Assembly (NCBI GenBank): GCA_964550615.1
Contig: CAZKAB010000002.1
Location: 39,304-103,303 of the forward strand
Direction: 5' to 3'
DNA: 64,000 bases
Source of the DNA: M55B144 sp964550615
GTDB lineage: Bacteria; Bipolaricaulota; Bipolaricaulia; UBA7950; UBA9294
Below the pieces are notes generated by a model, which saw nothing but the letters and a program-made list of their open reading frames with translations, did not search any database and had not been told where the DNA came from. This document shows positions 1 to 8,021 of the stretch, piece by piece. Both the position numbers and the translations under genes were made by a program. The stretch's first letter is position 1, and the number at the start of each line of letters is the position of its first letter.

Positions 1-849
1 TCACGCTGTCAGCTCTTCTGCTTCTCCTCACTGGCGCCTGATGATATTCGGAAACTCTTGCGGCGTGCCGCAAGCGATGAGCGCGGACTTGATGGGCGCT
101 ATGAGATCACCCCCGAAGCGGAGCAGGCGATCATCGCCCTTTCCGACGGTGACGTGCGACGCGCTCTAACGACGCTTGAGCTTGTGGGATCGATCGCTAC
201 GGAGAACAAGATTGATCTGTCACTTGTAGAACGCGCGGTGCAGCGGAAGGGACTTAATTACGATCGCAGCGGGGATGAGCACTACAATATGATTTCCGCG
301 CTGCATAAGTCGGTGCGCAACTCCGATCCGGACGCGTCCTTGTATTGGCTGGCGCGGATGATCGAGGGAGGAGAAGATCCACGTTTCATCGCGCGACGCC
401 TGATCCGGATTGCCAGTGAGGACGTCGGTCTTGCCGATCCGAATGCATTGCAGATAGCGTTGGGCGCGCGCGCTGCGGTGGATGCAATTGGTTTGCCGGA
501 ATGCGACCTTGCGCTCGCACAAGCTGCGGTCTACCTTGCGTGTGCGCCGAAAAGCAACGCGCTATACGTGGGATTCGGCGTGGCGCGCGACGATGTGCGC
601 AACCGCCCTACCGAATCAGTTCCTCTTCATCTGCGCAATGCGCCCACTCAGCTTATGAAGGATCTCTCGTACGGGGATGGCTACCAATATGCGCACGACT
701 ATGAAGGCGGGGTGACGGCGATGGAGTGCCTTCCCCCTTCGCTTGCAGGGAAACGATACTACCGCCCGACAGAACGCGGGAATGAGAAAAAGGTGAAAGA
801 ACGGCTAGAGAGGCTGAACAATCAACGGAAACGAGACAAGACAACATGA
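1..849 (+). CDS. rarA: RarA/MgsA-type AAA+ ATPase, 3' part only
   Basis: The gene enters the window already in frame at base 1, so the N-terminal Walker A/B part lies outside. The visible 282 residues begin at the end of the ATPase core. They include a sensor-2 motif (GDVRRALTTLE), the following helical domain (EDPRFIARRLIRIASEDVG) and the family's C-terminal block ending in YQYAHDYEGG. RarA proteins bind single-stranded DNA and SSB at stalled replication forks; that role is family knowledge. The gene converges on a small ribbon-helix-helix gene. An initiation codon at base 58 could be read as a start, but the family similarity clearly continues upstream of it. Confidence 0.93.
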   Translation, partial: SRCQLFCFSSLAPDDIRKLLRRAASDERGLDGRYEITPEAEQAIIALSDGDVRRALTTLELVGSIATENKIDLSLVERAVQRKGLNYDRSGDEHYNMISALHKSVRNSDPDASLYWLARMIEGGEDPRFIARRLIRIASEDVGLADPNALQIALGARAAVDAIGLPECDLALAQAAVYLACAPKSNALYVGFGVARDDVRNRPTESVPLHLRNAPTQLMKDLSYGDGYQYAHDYEGGVTAMECLPPSLAGKRYYRPTERGNEKKVKERLERLNNQRKRDKTT

Positions 850-850
850 G

Positions 851-877
851 TACGCCTTACTGCCGGCCTCCAGGCGT
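851..877. terminator. hairpin between convergent rarA and RHH gene
   Basis: A 7-bp inverted repeat (TACGCCT / AGGCGTA) with a GC-rich loop lies 1 nt after the rarA stop and 18 nt from the stop of the convergent gene. A loose T-rich stretch (TTGTTTTA) follows on the plus strand. It could terminate either gene; the U-tract is poor. Confidence 0.35.
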
Positions 878-895
878 AACGGACACTATGTTGTT

Positions 896-1066
896 TTACT
901 TTGCTGCTTTCTCTTCGCGATCGAGGTACTGCACGATCGCTTCCACGACGAGGTAATTGATGGAGCGCTCCTTGTTCTTCGACAATTTCATCAGTCTCTC
1001 CACGGGGCGTTTCTCCATTTTGTTCTTGGGAATATAGATGGATAGGGTATTCACTCTGCTAACCAT
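896..1066 (-). CDS. small ribbon-helix-helix (CopG-like) DNA-binding protein
   Basis: A 56-residue protein. A hydrophobic/polar alternating strand (LSIYIPK, residues 8-14) is followed by two helices (KRPVERLMKLSKN, then SINYLVVEAIVQYL). This is the layout of a ribbon-helix-helix dimer that inserts its beta strands in the DNA major groove. The start ATG is supported by a near-perfect Shine-Dalgarno (GGAAGGAGGTGAT) about 10 nt upstream and by a promoter just beyond. No toxin gene is adjacent on either side (rarA and acylphosphatase), so I read it as a stand-alone regulator rather than an antitoxin. Its target is unknown. Confidence 0.8.
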   Translation of the reverse strand: MVSRVNTLSIYIPKNKMEKRPVERLMKLSKNKERSINYLVVEAIVQYLDREEKAAK

Positions 1067-1098
1067 ATTAGCCTAATCACCTCCTTCCAGATCGATTA

Positions 1099-1127
1099 AG
1101 TATACTGAAATAGGTAGCGAGAGACAA
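1099..1127 (-). promoter_or_regulatory. sigma70-type promoter for RHH gene
   Basis: On the minus strand, a -35 TTGTCT (1127-1122) and a -10 TATACT (1104-1099) are separated by exactly 17 nt. The Shine-Dalgarno begins about 10 nt downstream. The -10 is itself palindromic (AGTATACT), so the divergent acylphosphatase gene could share it. Confidence 0.6.
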
Positions 1128-1149
1128 GAGGGTATTTGTAAAGAAAACT

Positions 1150-1443
1150 ATGCAACAGAAACCGGAAAAAGCGATCGCTTGTGCATATATAGTTGTTTCT
1201 GGGCACGTGCAGGGGGTACTCTACCGCGCGTCGATGCGTAACAAGGCGGACGCGTTGGGTTTGGCAGGGTGGGTGAAAAATACGCCTGATGGGCGGGTTG
1301 AGGCAGTTCTACAAGGGTATCCAAACGCTGTTCGCGCGCTCATCGAATGGGCACGCAGCGGCCCTCCACGGGCAGAGGTGCAAGATGTGGTTGTCTCCTG
1401 GAAGGAACCGGAACAAGAAGGACGCGAATTCCGTATCCTCTGA
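1150..1443 (+). CDS. acyP: acylphosphatase
   Basis: A 97-residue protein of usual family length that hydrolyses acyl phosphates such as acetyl phosphate or 1,3-bisphosphoglycerate. The substrate loop SGHVQGVLYR (residues 17-26) ends in the phosphate-binding Arg26, and the catalytic Asn44 lies in WVKNTPDGRV. The loop reads GVLYR where most members have GVGFR, a tolerated variation. It is transcribed divergently from the RHH gene and stops 5 nt before the convergent acyl-CoA synthetase. The ribosome site is weak. Confidence 0.9.
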   Translation: MQQKPEKAIACAYIVVSGHVQGVLYRASMRNKADALGLAGWVKNTPDGRVEAVLQGYPNAVRALIEWARSGPPRAEVQDVVVSWKEPEQEGREFRIL

Positions 1444-1448
1444 AGCGG

Positions 1449-3086
1449 CTACTCCTTCTTGTACTTGTAGCGCTTGATGTCCAGCTTGACGCTCTTTTCG
1501 AATGGTTCGTCGACTAGTTTGATCAGATCCTTGTACTTGATGCGCTTGAACATCGCCAGGTTCTCATTTCGTTCCTTGATCTTCTCCCACAAGTAGTCGA
1601 CCGCCTGTTCGGGTGTCTTGATGCCTTTCTCTTTGAGCGCAGTCCAGTTCGGATAGATCTCCGCCGCTACCGCGGGGGCTCCCTGTCGTTCTTCCTCGTA
1701 GACCATTATCTCCTCAATCCCGCGAATCGTGGAAAGCTCCCATTCCACCTCTTCTGGATACACGTTCTTACCCGTCTCGAGGACGATTACGTTCTTTGCC
1801 CGGCCCGAAAGGATAAGGCGGTTCTCTTCCATTCTTCCGAGATCTCCGGTGTGGAACCATCCATCTTTGTCAAGCACTTCCGCCGTTGCCTGTTTATTCT
1901 TGTAGTAACCGGCCATGATGTTGGGACCACGGGCGACAACCTCGCCGATCCCGGACGTATCGGGATTGTCGATCCGCAATTCTACGTCTTCGATTGCGGT
2001 CATCCCCGGCTCCATGGAGAAGAAATCGCACATTGTCAACACGGGAGCGGTCTCGGTGAGGCCGTATCCTTCAAGGACTCCGATCCCCATTCTGCGGAAT
2101 CCGTTCGCTACGTCACGACTGAATGGCGCTCCTCCCGAAGTGAAGAAACGAAAGTCCTTGCCGAACAGCTTGCGTCGCACCAGTTTGCCCATCAATGTGG
2201 GCGACATGTTGTAGATCATGCGTTTCAGGATGCTCTTCTCGATCGATTCCATTACCTTCCCATACAGGACGTTGTATAGCTTGGGCACGCCGAGGAGGAT
2301 TGTCGGATTGGCCGTGCTCATTACCAAGGGAAGGTTGCGGTCGACCGGAGCATAGGTTGTGGAGGCTCCGGCGATAATCGGCGTGATCAGCGTAATAGTG
2401 AGGCCGTAAATATGATACCACGGCACTATTGTCAGGAAGTTGTCTCGTTCCGAGAGATCGACGATCTTGAGCGCCGTTAGGGCATTGGATGTAATGTTGC
2501 GGTGGAGGAGCATGGCGCCTTTTGCGTTCCCGGTCGTCCCCGACGTGTACATCAGAATTGCCATGTCATCCGGACTGACATCGACATCAGGCATAACCTT
2601 CCTTCCCACAAGCAGAGCGTCGAGAAAATGAACGTCCTCTTCCTCCGGGCGATCCATGGAAATGACTATGAGGTTGGGCATTTTCCCGCTCTTGATCTGC
2701 TGAAGGTCCGGAACCTTCATTCCGGATACCACCACTGCTTTTGCCTCAGCCTCTACGAGGATTCGCTCGATCTCCCCGACTTGCAGATCAGGATCGAGCG
2801 GGATGACGGCCGCTCCGCATCGGAGGATGGCAAATATGGAGGTAGCCCACGCGGCGCGAGGTTTTGATATGAGAGCGACGCGGTCGCCCTTTTCGATCCC
2901 GAACTCAGCGAGTGCATCGGCGAATCGCCCCACCATCTCTCCCAGACGGGCATACGAGATGTCATTTAGGACCAGGCGGATTCCGCGGCCCTTCTTCCTC
3001 TCCGTTGGGATCAGCATACGCAACGCGATGTTCTCGGCATGCGCCGCGACGGCCTTATTGAACAGCTCATTGATCGTCGGATACAT
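1449..3086 (-). CDS. AMP-forming acyl-CoA synthetase, second copy
   Basis: A 545-residue member of the ANL adenylate-forming superfamily that should activate a carboxylic acid with ATP and CoA. Visible motifs are the P-loop YTSGTTGNAKG, the adenine-binding GYGLTETAPV, the hinge region DGWFHTGDLG, and GRAKNVIVLETGKNVYPEE. The last is the form seen in bacterial long-chain acyl-CoA synthetases, with the catalytic lysine further C-terminal. The start is fixed by GGGAGG 5 nt upstream. It overlaps the 3' end of the paralogous upstream gene by 20 nt, so translation is probably coupled. The chain length of the substrate cannot be read from sequence. Confidence 0.88.
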   Translation of the reverse strand: MYPTINELFNKAVAAHAENIALRMLIPTERKKGRGIRLVLNDISYARLGEMVGRFADALAEFGIEKGDRVALISKPRAAWATSIFAILRCGAAVIPLDPDLQVGEIERILVEAEAKAVVVSGMKVPDLQQIKSGKMPNLIVISMDRPEEEDVHFLDALLVGRKVMPDVDVSPDDMAILMYTSGTTGNAKGAMLLHRNITSNALTALKIVDLSERDNFLTIVPWYHIYGLTITLITPIIAGASTTYAPVDRNLPLVMSTANPTILLGVPKLYNVLYGKVMESIEKSILKRMIYNMSPTLMGKLVRRKLFGKDFRFFTSGGAPFSRDVANGFRRMGIGVLEGYGLTETAPVLTMCDFFSMEPGMTAIEDVELRIDNPDTSGIGEVVARGPNIMAGYYKNKQATAEVLDKDGWFHTGDLGRMEENRLILSGRAKNVIVLETGKNVYPEEVEWELSTIRGIEEIMVYEEERQGAPAVAAEIYPNWTALKEKGIKTPEQAVDYLWEKIKERNENLAMFKRIKYKDLIKLVDEPFEKSVKLDIKRYKYKKE

Positions 3087-4677
3087 CGTTACCTCCCTTG
3101 TAGAGATGGCGCTTGATGTCCATCGTGCTTGTCTTTGGGAACGGTTGATCGGTGATGATCACATCTTCCCTGCGGCGGATGCGCTTGTGCGGGGCGAGTC
3201 GCCCCTGGCGGACCTTGATTGCCTCCCAAATCAAGCGAGAGACGTCGGCAGCGCGCCCGCTTTCTTCCAACGCCTCTGCATTGGGATAGATAACTGCCTG
3301 CACTACCTCTTGTCCGTTCAGTTTTCCCCCGCGAACGAGGACTTCTTCGACGTACGGGATGCGAGAAAGCTCCCACTCCACCTCTTCCGGATACACGTTC
3401 TTCCCGCTTTCCAAGACGATAACATGCTTGGCGCGCCCCTTCAGATGAATGTCTCCATCTTCGTCAATCATCGCCAAATCGCCCGTATGGAACCAGCCTT
3501 CTTTGTCGATTACCGCGGCGGTGGCACCTCCATTGGCATAGTATCCGCGCATAACAATCGGCCCTTGCACGAGCAGTTCGCCGACACCGTCGGGGCGGAC
3601 ATCGATCAGCTTCACCCGAGCGCCGGTGATGGGGGCTCCGACTGAGCCTCCTTTGCGCGAGAACGGATTGCAGAAGCAGACCACGGGAGAGGTCTCAGTA
3701 AGCCCATATCCCTCAAGGAGGCCGATACCCAATCTGCGGAACCCGAGAGCTACGCCGGGGTCGAGCGGTGCTGAACCCGATACCAAGAACCGAAGCTGTC
3801 CGTCGGTGAGCGTCTGCTTTATCTTCGCTCCAACGACGCGTGGCGCAACCGCCAGCATGACTCGCCCAATGAGTCTTGTGCTTATCTGCGCAATCAACTT
3901 TTCGTACATTGCGTGGTACAGTTTGGGCACACCGGTGAAGATGGTGACGCGATGCTCCTTCATCAACTGTGCTATCGAACGGTAGTCGTCCGTGTACATG
4001 GTGAGTGCGCCGGTGTATATGGGAAGAAGCAAGGCTGTGGTCAGCCCGAGGATGTGATGCCAGGGGGCGATCGTCAAGAATGTGTCCTGCTCCGTGATCG
4101 GCATTGCGTTTATGCAGCCTTCGATATCGGCGGAGATGTTTCCGTGGGTAAGAAGAACGCCTTTTGCTCCTCCCGTAGTCCCTGATGTGTAGGCGAGAAT
4201 AGCAGTGTCGTCTTGAGTGATTTCCACATTGGGCAGCCCCCCGTCAAGAAGAAGGGAGGAGAAGGATATCTCATTGACATCGTCGTCAAACGAGATTCGC
4301 GCAACCCCTTCTGCGGACAGCCTGTCAAACAACCGTGTGGGGGCGAAGACTGCGCGCGCGCCTGATCGCTTGAGGATGTCAGCAGTTTCAGTAGCGGTAA
4401 GCGTGGGATCGATTGGTACCACCCACGCACCGAGCCGAACGATTGCCAGGAGAGCGGCCGCGAACCGGATGCGGGGACGAGCCATGATCGCGACCCGATC
4501 TCCTTTGCTGATTCCCATGCCAGCGAGGCCGACAGCGAGGCGCGTGGACAAACGGTCGAGTTCGCGGAACGTCACCTCGTCCGGTTCCTGCGGTTTCGCA
4601 CGTGTATTGCGGATAGCCGGCCGATCGGGAAACTGCTTCAACGTGCGAGAAACAAACTGCGGGATGGTGAGAAGCAA
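3067..4677 (-). CDS. AMP-forming acyl-CoA synthetase, first copy
   Basis: A 536-residue paralogue of the next gene with the same motif order: YTSGTTGGAKG, GYGLTETSPV, EGWFHTGDLA, then GRAKHVIVLESGKNVYPEE. It starts at TTG with GGAGG 9 nt upstream and follows trxB by 15 nt. The two copies probably arose by tandem duplication, since order, length and distinctive C-terminal motifs match. No acyl-CoA dehydrogenase, thiolase or acyltransferase gene is nearby, so the fate of the acyl-CoA (lipid synthesis or beta-oxidation) cannot be inferred from context. Confidence 0.88.
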   Translation of the reverse strand: MLLTIPQFVSRTLKQFPDRPAIRNTRAKPQEPDEVTFRELDRLSTRLAVGLAGMGISKGDRVAIMARPRIRFAAALLAIVRLGAWVVPIDPTLTATETADILKRSGARAVFAPTRLFDRLSAEGVARISFDDDVNEISFSSLLLDGGLPNVEITQDDTAILAYTSGTTGGAKGVLLTHGNISADIEGCINAMPITEQDTFLTIAPWHHILGLTTALLLPIYTGALTMYTDDYRSIAQLMKEHRVTIFTGVPKLYHAMYEKLIAQISTRLIGRVMLAVAPRVVGAKIKQTLTDGQLRFLVSGSAPLDPGVALGFRRLGIGLLEGYGLTETSPVVCFCNPFSRKGGSVGAPITGARVKLIDVRPDGVGELLVQGPIVMRGYYANGGATAAVIDKEGWFHTGDLAMIDEDGDIHLKGRAKHVIVLESGKNVYPEEVEWELSRIPYVEEVLVRGGKLNGQEVVQAVIYPNAEALEESGRAADVSRLIWEAIKVRQGRLAPHKRIRRREDVIITDQPFPKTSTMDIKRHLYKGGNDVSDDQ

Positions 4678-4692
4678 GTGAGATTACCTCCG

Positions 4693-5646
4693 CTAGGATA
4701 GGTACTTTTCTGCCTCGATTGCGGCAATGGCTCCGTCTGCGGCGGCGATTACCGCCTGTGCGTAGCGGCTTGCCCCGACGCGAACGTCGCCGGCAGCGAA
4801 CACGCCAGGAAGATTGGTGCGCAGATGATCGTCGGTGATGACGTACCCGCGATCGTCAAGACTGATAACACCGTCAATGAACGCGGTGTCCGGGATATGC
4901 CCGATGTTTACGAATAAACCGTCGATCGGAATCTCTTCGATCTTGCCGGTAGAGATGTCTTTCAACAACACGCCGGTAACGCGATCCTGGCCGATCACCT
5001 TCTCTACCACCCTGTTCCACAGAAATCTAACCTTGGGGTTCTCTTCCGAGCGTTGTCTTATGATCTTCGATGCCCTAAGTGCATGCGGATCATTCTCGGG
5101 GTGGCGGATTACGATTCCCACCGACTCGGCGAACTTGGTAAGAAAGAGGGCTTCGGTTAGACCGGAGTCTCCCGCCCCGACCTCAAGGATGTGCTTCCCT
5201 AGGAAAAAGTAGCCGTCACACGTGGCGCAATAGGATACCCCCTTACCCTTTAGTCGTTTTGCTCCATCTGCTGGAAGCTCGCGAGGGTGTGATCCACTGG
5301 CAATAATGACCGCGCGGGCATCGTAGTCTTGCTGTGTTCCATGTACGCGATATCCGTCCTCGAGTGGTTGGATGGCCTTCGCTACATCGAGAATGATCTG
5401 TGCGCCGAGACGTTCGGCTTGGGTGCGCATTCGGCCCATCAGTTCAGTTCCTCCGATCTTCTCTGCGAATCCCGGGAAGTTTTCGATGAAGTCGGTCTCA
5501 TTCAGTTGCCCCCCGGGGAGCCCCTTCTCCAAGATTGTCGTTGACAGAAGAGCACGACCGGAGTATATAGCGGCCGTCAGGCCGGCAGGGCCGGCTCCGA
5601 TGATTAGAAGATCAGTGTTTATGGGACTTTTCATAATGCGTATCAT
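4693..5646 (-). CDS. trxB: thioredoxin reductase-like flavoprotein
   Basis: A 317-residue low-molecular-weight thioredoxin reductase. It has the N-terminal FAD site GAGPAGLTAA (17-26), the redox pair C140-A-T-C143 followed by DG, a central pyridine-nucleotide domain, and the C-terminal FAD motif GVFAAGDVR. The nucleotide domain is unusual: its glycine motif reads GAGDSG (157-162) instead of the common GGGxxA. The HRRxxxR signature that binds the NADPH 2'-phosphate is replaced by RHPENDPHALR. This favours NADH or another donor (inference). It lies 12 nt after xseB; no thioredoxin gene is in the window. Confidence 0.9.
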   Translation of the reverse strand: MIRIMKSPINTDLLIIGAGPAGLTAAIYSGRALLSTTILEKGLPGGQLNETDFIENFPGFAEKIGGTELMGRMRTQAERLGAQIILDVAKAIQPLEDGYRVHGTQQDYDARAVIIASGSHPRELPADGAKRLKGKGVSYCATCDGYFFLGKHILEVGAGDSGLTEALFLTKFAESVGIVIRHPENDPHALRASKIIRQRSEENPKVRFLWNRVVEKVIGQDRVTGVLLKDISTGKIEEIPIDGLFVNIGHIPDTAFIDGVISLDDRGYVITDDHLRTNLPGVFAAGDVRVGASRYAQAVIAAADGAIAAIEAEKYLS

Positions 5647-5658
5647 TATAGTCCCGAT

Positions 5659-5880
5659 CTACTGAAGGTCAAAATCATCGATTGCGAATGATCCCTTTGT
5701 CTGTTCCAATACGGTCTTTACGCGCAATCGAGCCTCGTCAAGGGCGGAATTCACTTTGGTCGCGAGAGACACTCCCTCTTCGAACAAGACAAGTGCCTCT
5801 TCAAGTGGAATGTCGTCCTGTTCCAAGCGCTTGGTTATCTCTTCCAGCCGACCAAGACTATCATCGATCTTCATCTTCAT
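5659..5880 (-). CDS. xseB: exodeoxyribonuclease VII small subunit
   Basis: A 73-residue, all-helical protein of typical size for XseB, with the family core SLGRLEEITKRLEQDDIPLE followed by ALVLFEEGVSLA. Several copies bind each XseA chain to form exonuclease VII, which degrades single-stranded DNA to oligonucleotides. It overlaps the end of xseA by 20 nt, supporting coupled translation. Confidence 0.95.
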   Translation of the reverse strand: MKMKIDDSLGRLEEITKRLEQDDIPLEEALVLFEEGVSLATKVNSALDEARLRVKTVLEQTKGSFAIDDFDLQ

Positions 5881-7090
5881 TCACCTCCTCGATTCGGGAT
5901 ACTATGAGGCCACGCGACAGACGAGTCTCGATCAACTTGCCCAGTGCTGCGTCGGCCGCATCGCGCAATACTCTTTCCTGCCCGGCAATGCGTGTGATTG
6001 AATAGCCCCGCTGCAGAGGAAGATCTGGGTTTGAGAGGCGGATCAGTCCACGCATTCGTTTGAGTTCGCGCGCACGGTTCACCAACGCCCGCTGCATTGC
6101 ACGCAGCATAAGTTGAGTTAAAAGGTCGAGTCGCTGTGCAAGCGACTCAACCTTGCGAACCGGGATGCGGAGAACATAGCTGCGCATGGTCGTGTTTATC
6201 TTCTCATCTGAGCGATCGATGCGTGCACGCACGCGACGCACGTGCTGAGAGATCATCCCTCGTAGTCCTCTGCGCAGGTCGTCTTGATCCGGGAACACGA
6301 TCTCGGCCGCCGCCGACGGTGTCGGCGCGCGCCTGTCGGCGACGAAGTCTGCTATGGTGAAATCGATCTCGTGTCCGATGGCGGATACAATGGGGGTTCG
6401 ACACGCGTAGATCGCCCGTGCCACGCGCTCGTCGTTGAAGACGTTCAGATCCTCGAGCGAACCGCCACCACGGCCGACAATAAGAAGGTCAAGGTGTGTT
6501 TCCATCTTGCTGAACTCGTCCGCGCATGCGATTGCCTCCGCAATCTCGAGTGGAGCTTTCTCTCCTTGAACCGCACTTGGGAACAAGTAGATCTGGGCGA
6601 GCGGCCAGCGGCGAGCGGCAACGGAGACGATATCGCGGAACGCTGCACCGGTGGAGGAAGTAACGACCCCAATTTGCATTGGATAACGTGGGATGGGAAG
6701 TTTGTGCGCCTCGTCGAACAGGCCCTCTTGTTGGAGCCGCTGCTTCAGTCGCTCAAACGAAAGCTGGAGTGCCCCCAATCCGGCTGGCTGGATAAGCGAG
6801 ACGATAAACTGATACTGCCCCCGCGGTTCGTACAGCGACACCCTTCCATATGCAATCACTTCCATGCCTGATTCCAGTGTTTGAGAAGGGAGAAGGGTTG
6901 ACGCTGAACGGAAGCGTACGGCAGCGATCTCGGCGCTCTTGTCCTTGAGAGTAAAGTATGTGTGGCCGGAGGGAGCGCGCTTGAGATTGGAGATTTCTCC
7001 GCGTAGCCAAACCGACCCGATCCCGTCCTCTATCACCTGTCGGACGGTGCTGTTGATCTCGGAGATAGTGTATACGTGTTCCGGTTCCAT
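5861..7090 (-). CDS. xseA: exodeoxyribonuclease VII large subunit
   Basis: A 409-residue protein. The N-terminal OB fold starts at EPEHVYTISEINSTV and includes the strand VWLRGEISNLKRAPSGHTYF. The catalytic domain holds IGVVTSSTGAAFRDI, LLIVGRGGGSLEDLNVFNDE and the conserved GHEIDFTIADFVADRRAPTP. A long helical domain follows, and the C-terminal LQRGYSI motif is present. The frame stays open a further 159 codons upstream without family similarity, so I place the start at the ATG just before the OB fold. It is first gene of xseA-xseB-trxB and the two acyl-CoA synthetases, and divergent from rnpA. Confidence 0.94.
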   Translation of the reverse strand: MEPEHVYTISEINSTVRQVIEDGIGSVWLRGEISNLKRAPSGHTYFTLKDKSAEIAAVRFRSASTLLPSQTLESGMEVIAYGRVSLYEPRGQYQFIVSLIQPAGLGALQLSFERLKQRLQQEGLFDEAHKLPIPRYPMQIGVVTSSTGAAFRDIVSVAARRWPLAQIYLFPSAVQGEKAPLEIAEAIACADEFSKMETHLDLLIVGRGGGSLEDLNVFNDERVARAIYACRTPIVSAIGHEIDFTIADFVADRRAPTPSAAAEIVFPDQDDLRRGLRGMISQHVRRVRARIDRSDEKINTTMRSYVLRIPVRKVESLAQRLDLLTQLMLRAMQRALVNRARELKRMRGLIRLSNPDLPLQRGYSITRIAGQERVLRDAADAALGKLIETRLSRGLIVSRIEEVNEDEDR

Positions 7091-7138
7091 CGCGAAAACA
7101 GAGTTTAGCTTGCCGGACCTGCAAAAGGAAGGAGCTCG

Positions 7139-7189
7139 ATGATTCTTGCACCAGGGAGCGGAGTTGGCTATAGTTGCGGATATGTGTAG
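7139..7189 (+). other. possible 16-codon leader ORF before rnpA
   Basis: An ATG at 7139 with an excellent Shine-Dalgarno (AAGGAAGGAG, 7125-7134) opens a 16-codon reading frame ending at TAG 7189. It overlaps the rnpA N-terminus in another frame. The same Shine-Dalgarno also fits a TTG at 7146 for rnpA. Either this is a short regulatory leader or the site simply serves rnpA. Confidence 0.3.
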
Positions 7190-7637
7190 CGGCGACGATG
7201 GCCGGTTTCCCGTGCGGATGCGCCTCAAGAGGAGAGCGGACTTCGATAGTGTTTTCCGCCAAGGAAAGTTGTGGCGGGGTGAGTATTTCCATTTTCGCGT
7301 GATCAAGCGCGCGCAAGAGGCGCGAATGGGAATAAGTGTTTCGCGACGGTTTGGAAACGCTGTCGAGCGGAACAGAGTGAAACGGTTGATAAGGGACGTC
7401 TTCAGACGCCACAAGGCTTCCTTCTTTGGGGCGGAGTTTATCGTTTGCCCGCGCAAGGAGTGCAAAGGCAGGCATCTGGCGGAGATCGAGCGCTTCCTGC
7501 TCGAAGAGTTCTCGGCGGCAATCAGTGCAGAGGTGAAACATGGAAAAAGAGATAGTCTTCCTGACAAAAGAAGGACATGCCTTAATGCAGGAGGAACTGG
7601 ACAAGGCGAAGAAGATCCTCTACGAAGAGATACCTGA
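7146..7637 (+). CDS. rnpA: ribonuclease P protein component
   Basis: The conserved RnpA core runs from LKRRADFDSVFRQGK through the RNA-binding signature RNRVKRLIRDVFRR and ends near EFSAAISAEVKHG. It assists RNase P RNA in tRNA 5' maturation. Two features are odd. The start is ambiguous: TTG 7146 has a strong Shine-Dalgarno, while ATG 7182 and ATG 7218 fit the family better but have weak sites. The frame also continues past the conserved end and overlaps greA by 98 nt, adding about 30 residues without family similarity. The usual neighbours rpmH, yidC and dnaA are absent. Confidence 0.85.
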   Translation: MHQGAELAIVADMCSGDDGRFPVRMRLKRRADFDSVFRQGKLWRGEYFHFRVIKRAQEARMGISVSRRFGNAVERNRVKRLIRDVFRRHKASFFGAEFIVCPRKECKGRHLAEIERFLLEEFSAAISAEVKHGKRDSLPDKRRTCLNAGGTGQGEEDPLRRDT

Positions 7638-8019
7638 GAAGCTCAAGGCGTCGAAGCTGAACGGCGGCGATCTGCGAGAGAACAAAGAGTACATGTTCCT
7701 GCAGAGCGAGCAACAATACTACGAGCGTGAGGTGCACCGCCTTACAAGTGTTCTCGATTCGGCGGAGATCATTCCCGAAGACCAGATTTCCTATGACGAG
7801 ATCGGCATCGGTACGCGTTTCATACTCCAGGATATGGAGATTATGGAAAGCGGGACATTCAGCCTTGTGAGTTCGGCCGAAGTGGACCTGGAGAAAGGGA
7901 AGATATCAATGGATTCACCAGTTGGGCAGGCACTTATCGGAAAACACGAAGGGGAACAGGTTAAGGTCGAACTGCCCTGGGGGGACGTTCACTTCCGTGT
8001 CATCGCGATCAACAAGTAA
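7540..8019 (+). CDS. greA: transcription elongation factor GreA
   Basis: A 159-residue protein of normal length. An N-terminal coiled coil with the acidic tip (GDLRENKEYMF) enters the RNA polymerase secondary channel to stimulate cleavage of backtracked RNA. The C-terminal FKBP-like domain includes ISMDSPVGQALIGKHEGE. It starts inside the 3' part of the rnpA frame and ends 2 nt before lysS, so rnpA-greA-lysS-PAP2 look like one transcript. Confidence 0.95.
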   Translation: MEKEIVFLTKEGHALMQEELDKAKKILYEEIPEKLKASKLNGGDLRENKEYMFLQSEQQYYEREVHRLTSVLDSAEIIPEDQISYDEIGIGTRFILQDMEIMESGTFSLVSSAEVDLEKGKISMDSPVGQALIGKHEGEQVKVELPWGDVHFRVIAINK

Positions 8020-8021
8020 TA

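Noticed and set aside
896..1443. RHH protein plus acylphosphatase as a toxin-antitoxin pair
   Set aside because: The two are divergent and acylphosphatase is a complete housekeeping-type enzyme with its catalytic Arg and Asn.
7091..7567. In-frame extension of xseA by 159 codons
   Set aside because: XseA similarity begins at ATG 7090; the extension is antisense to rnpA.
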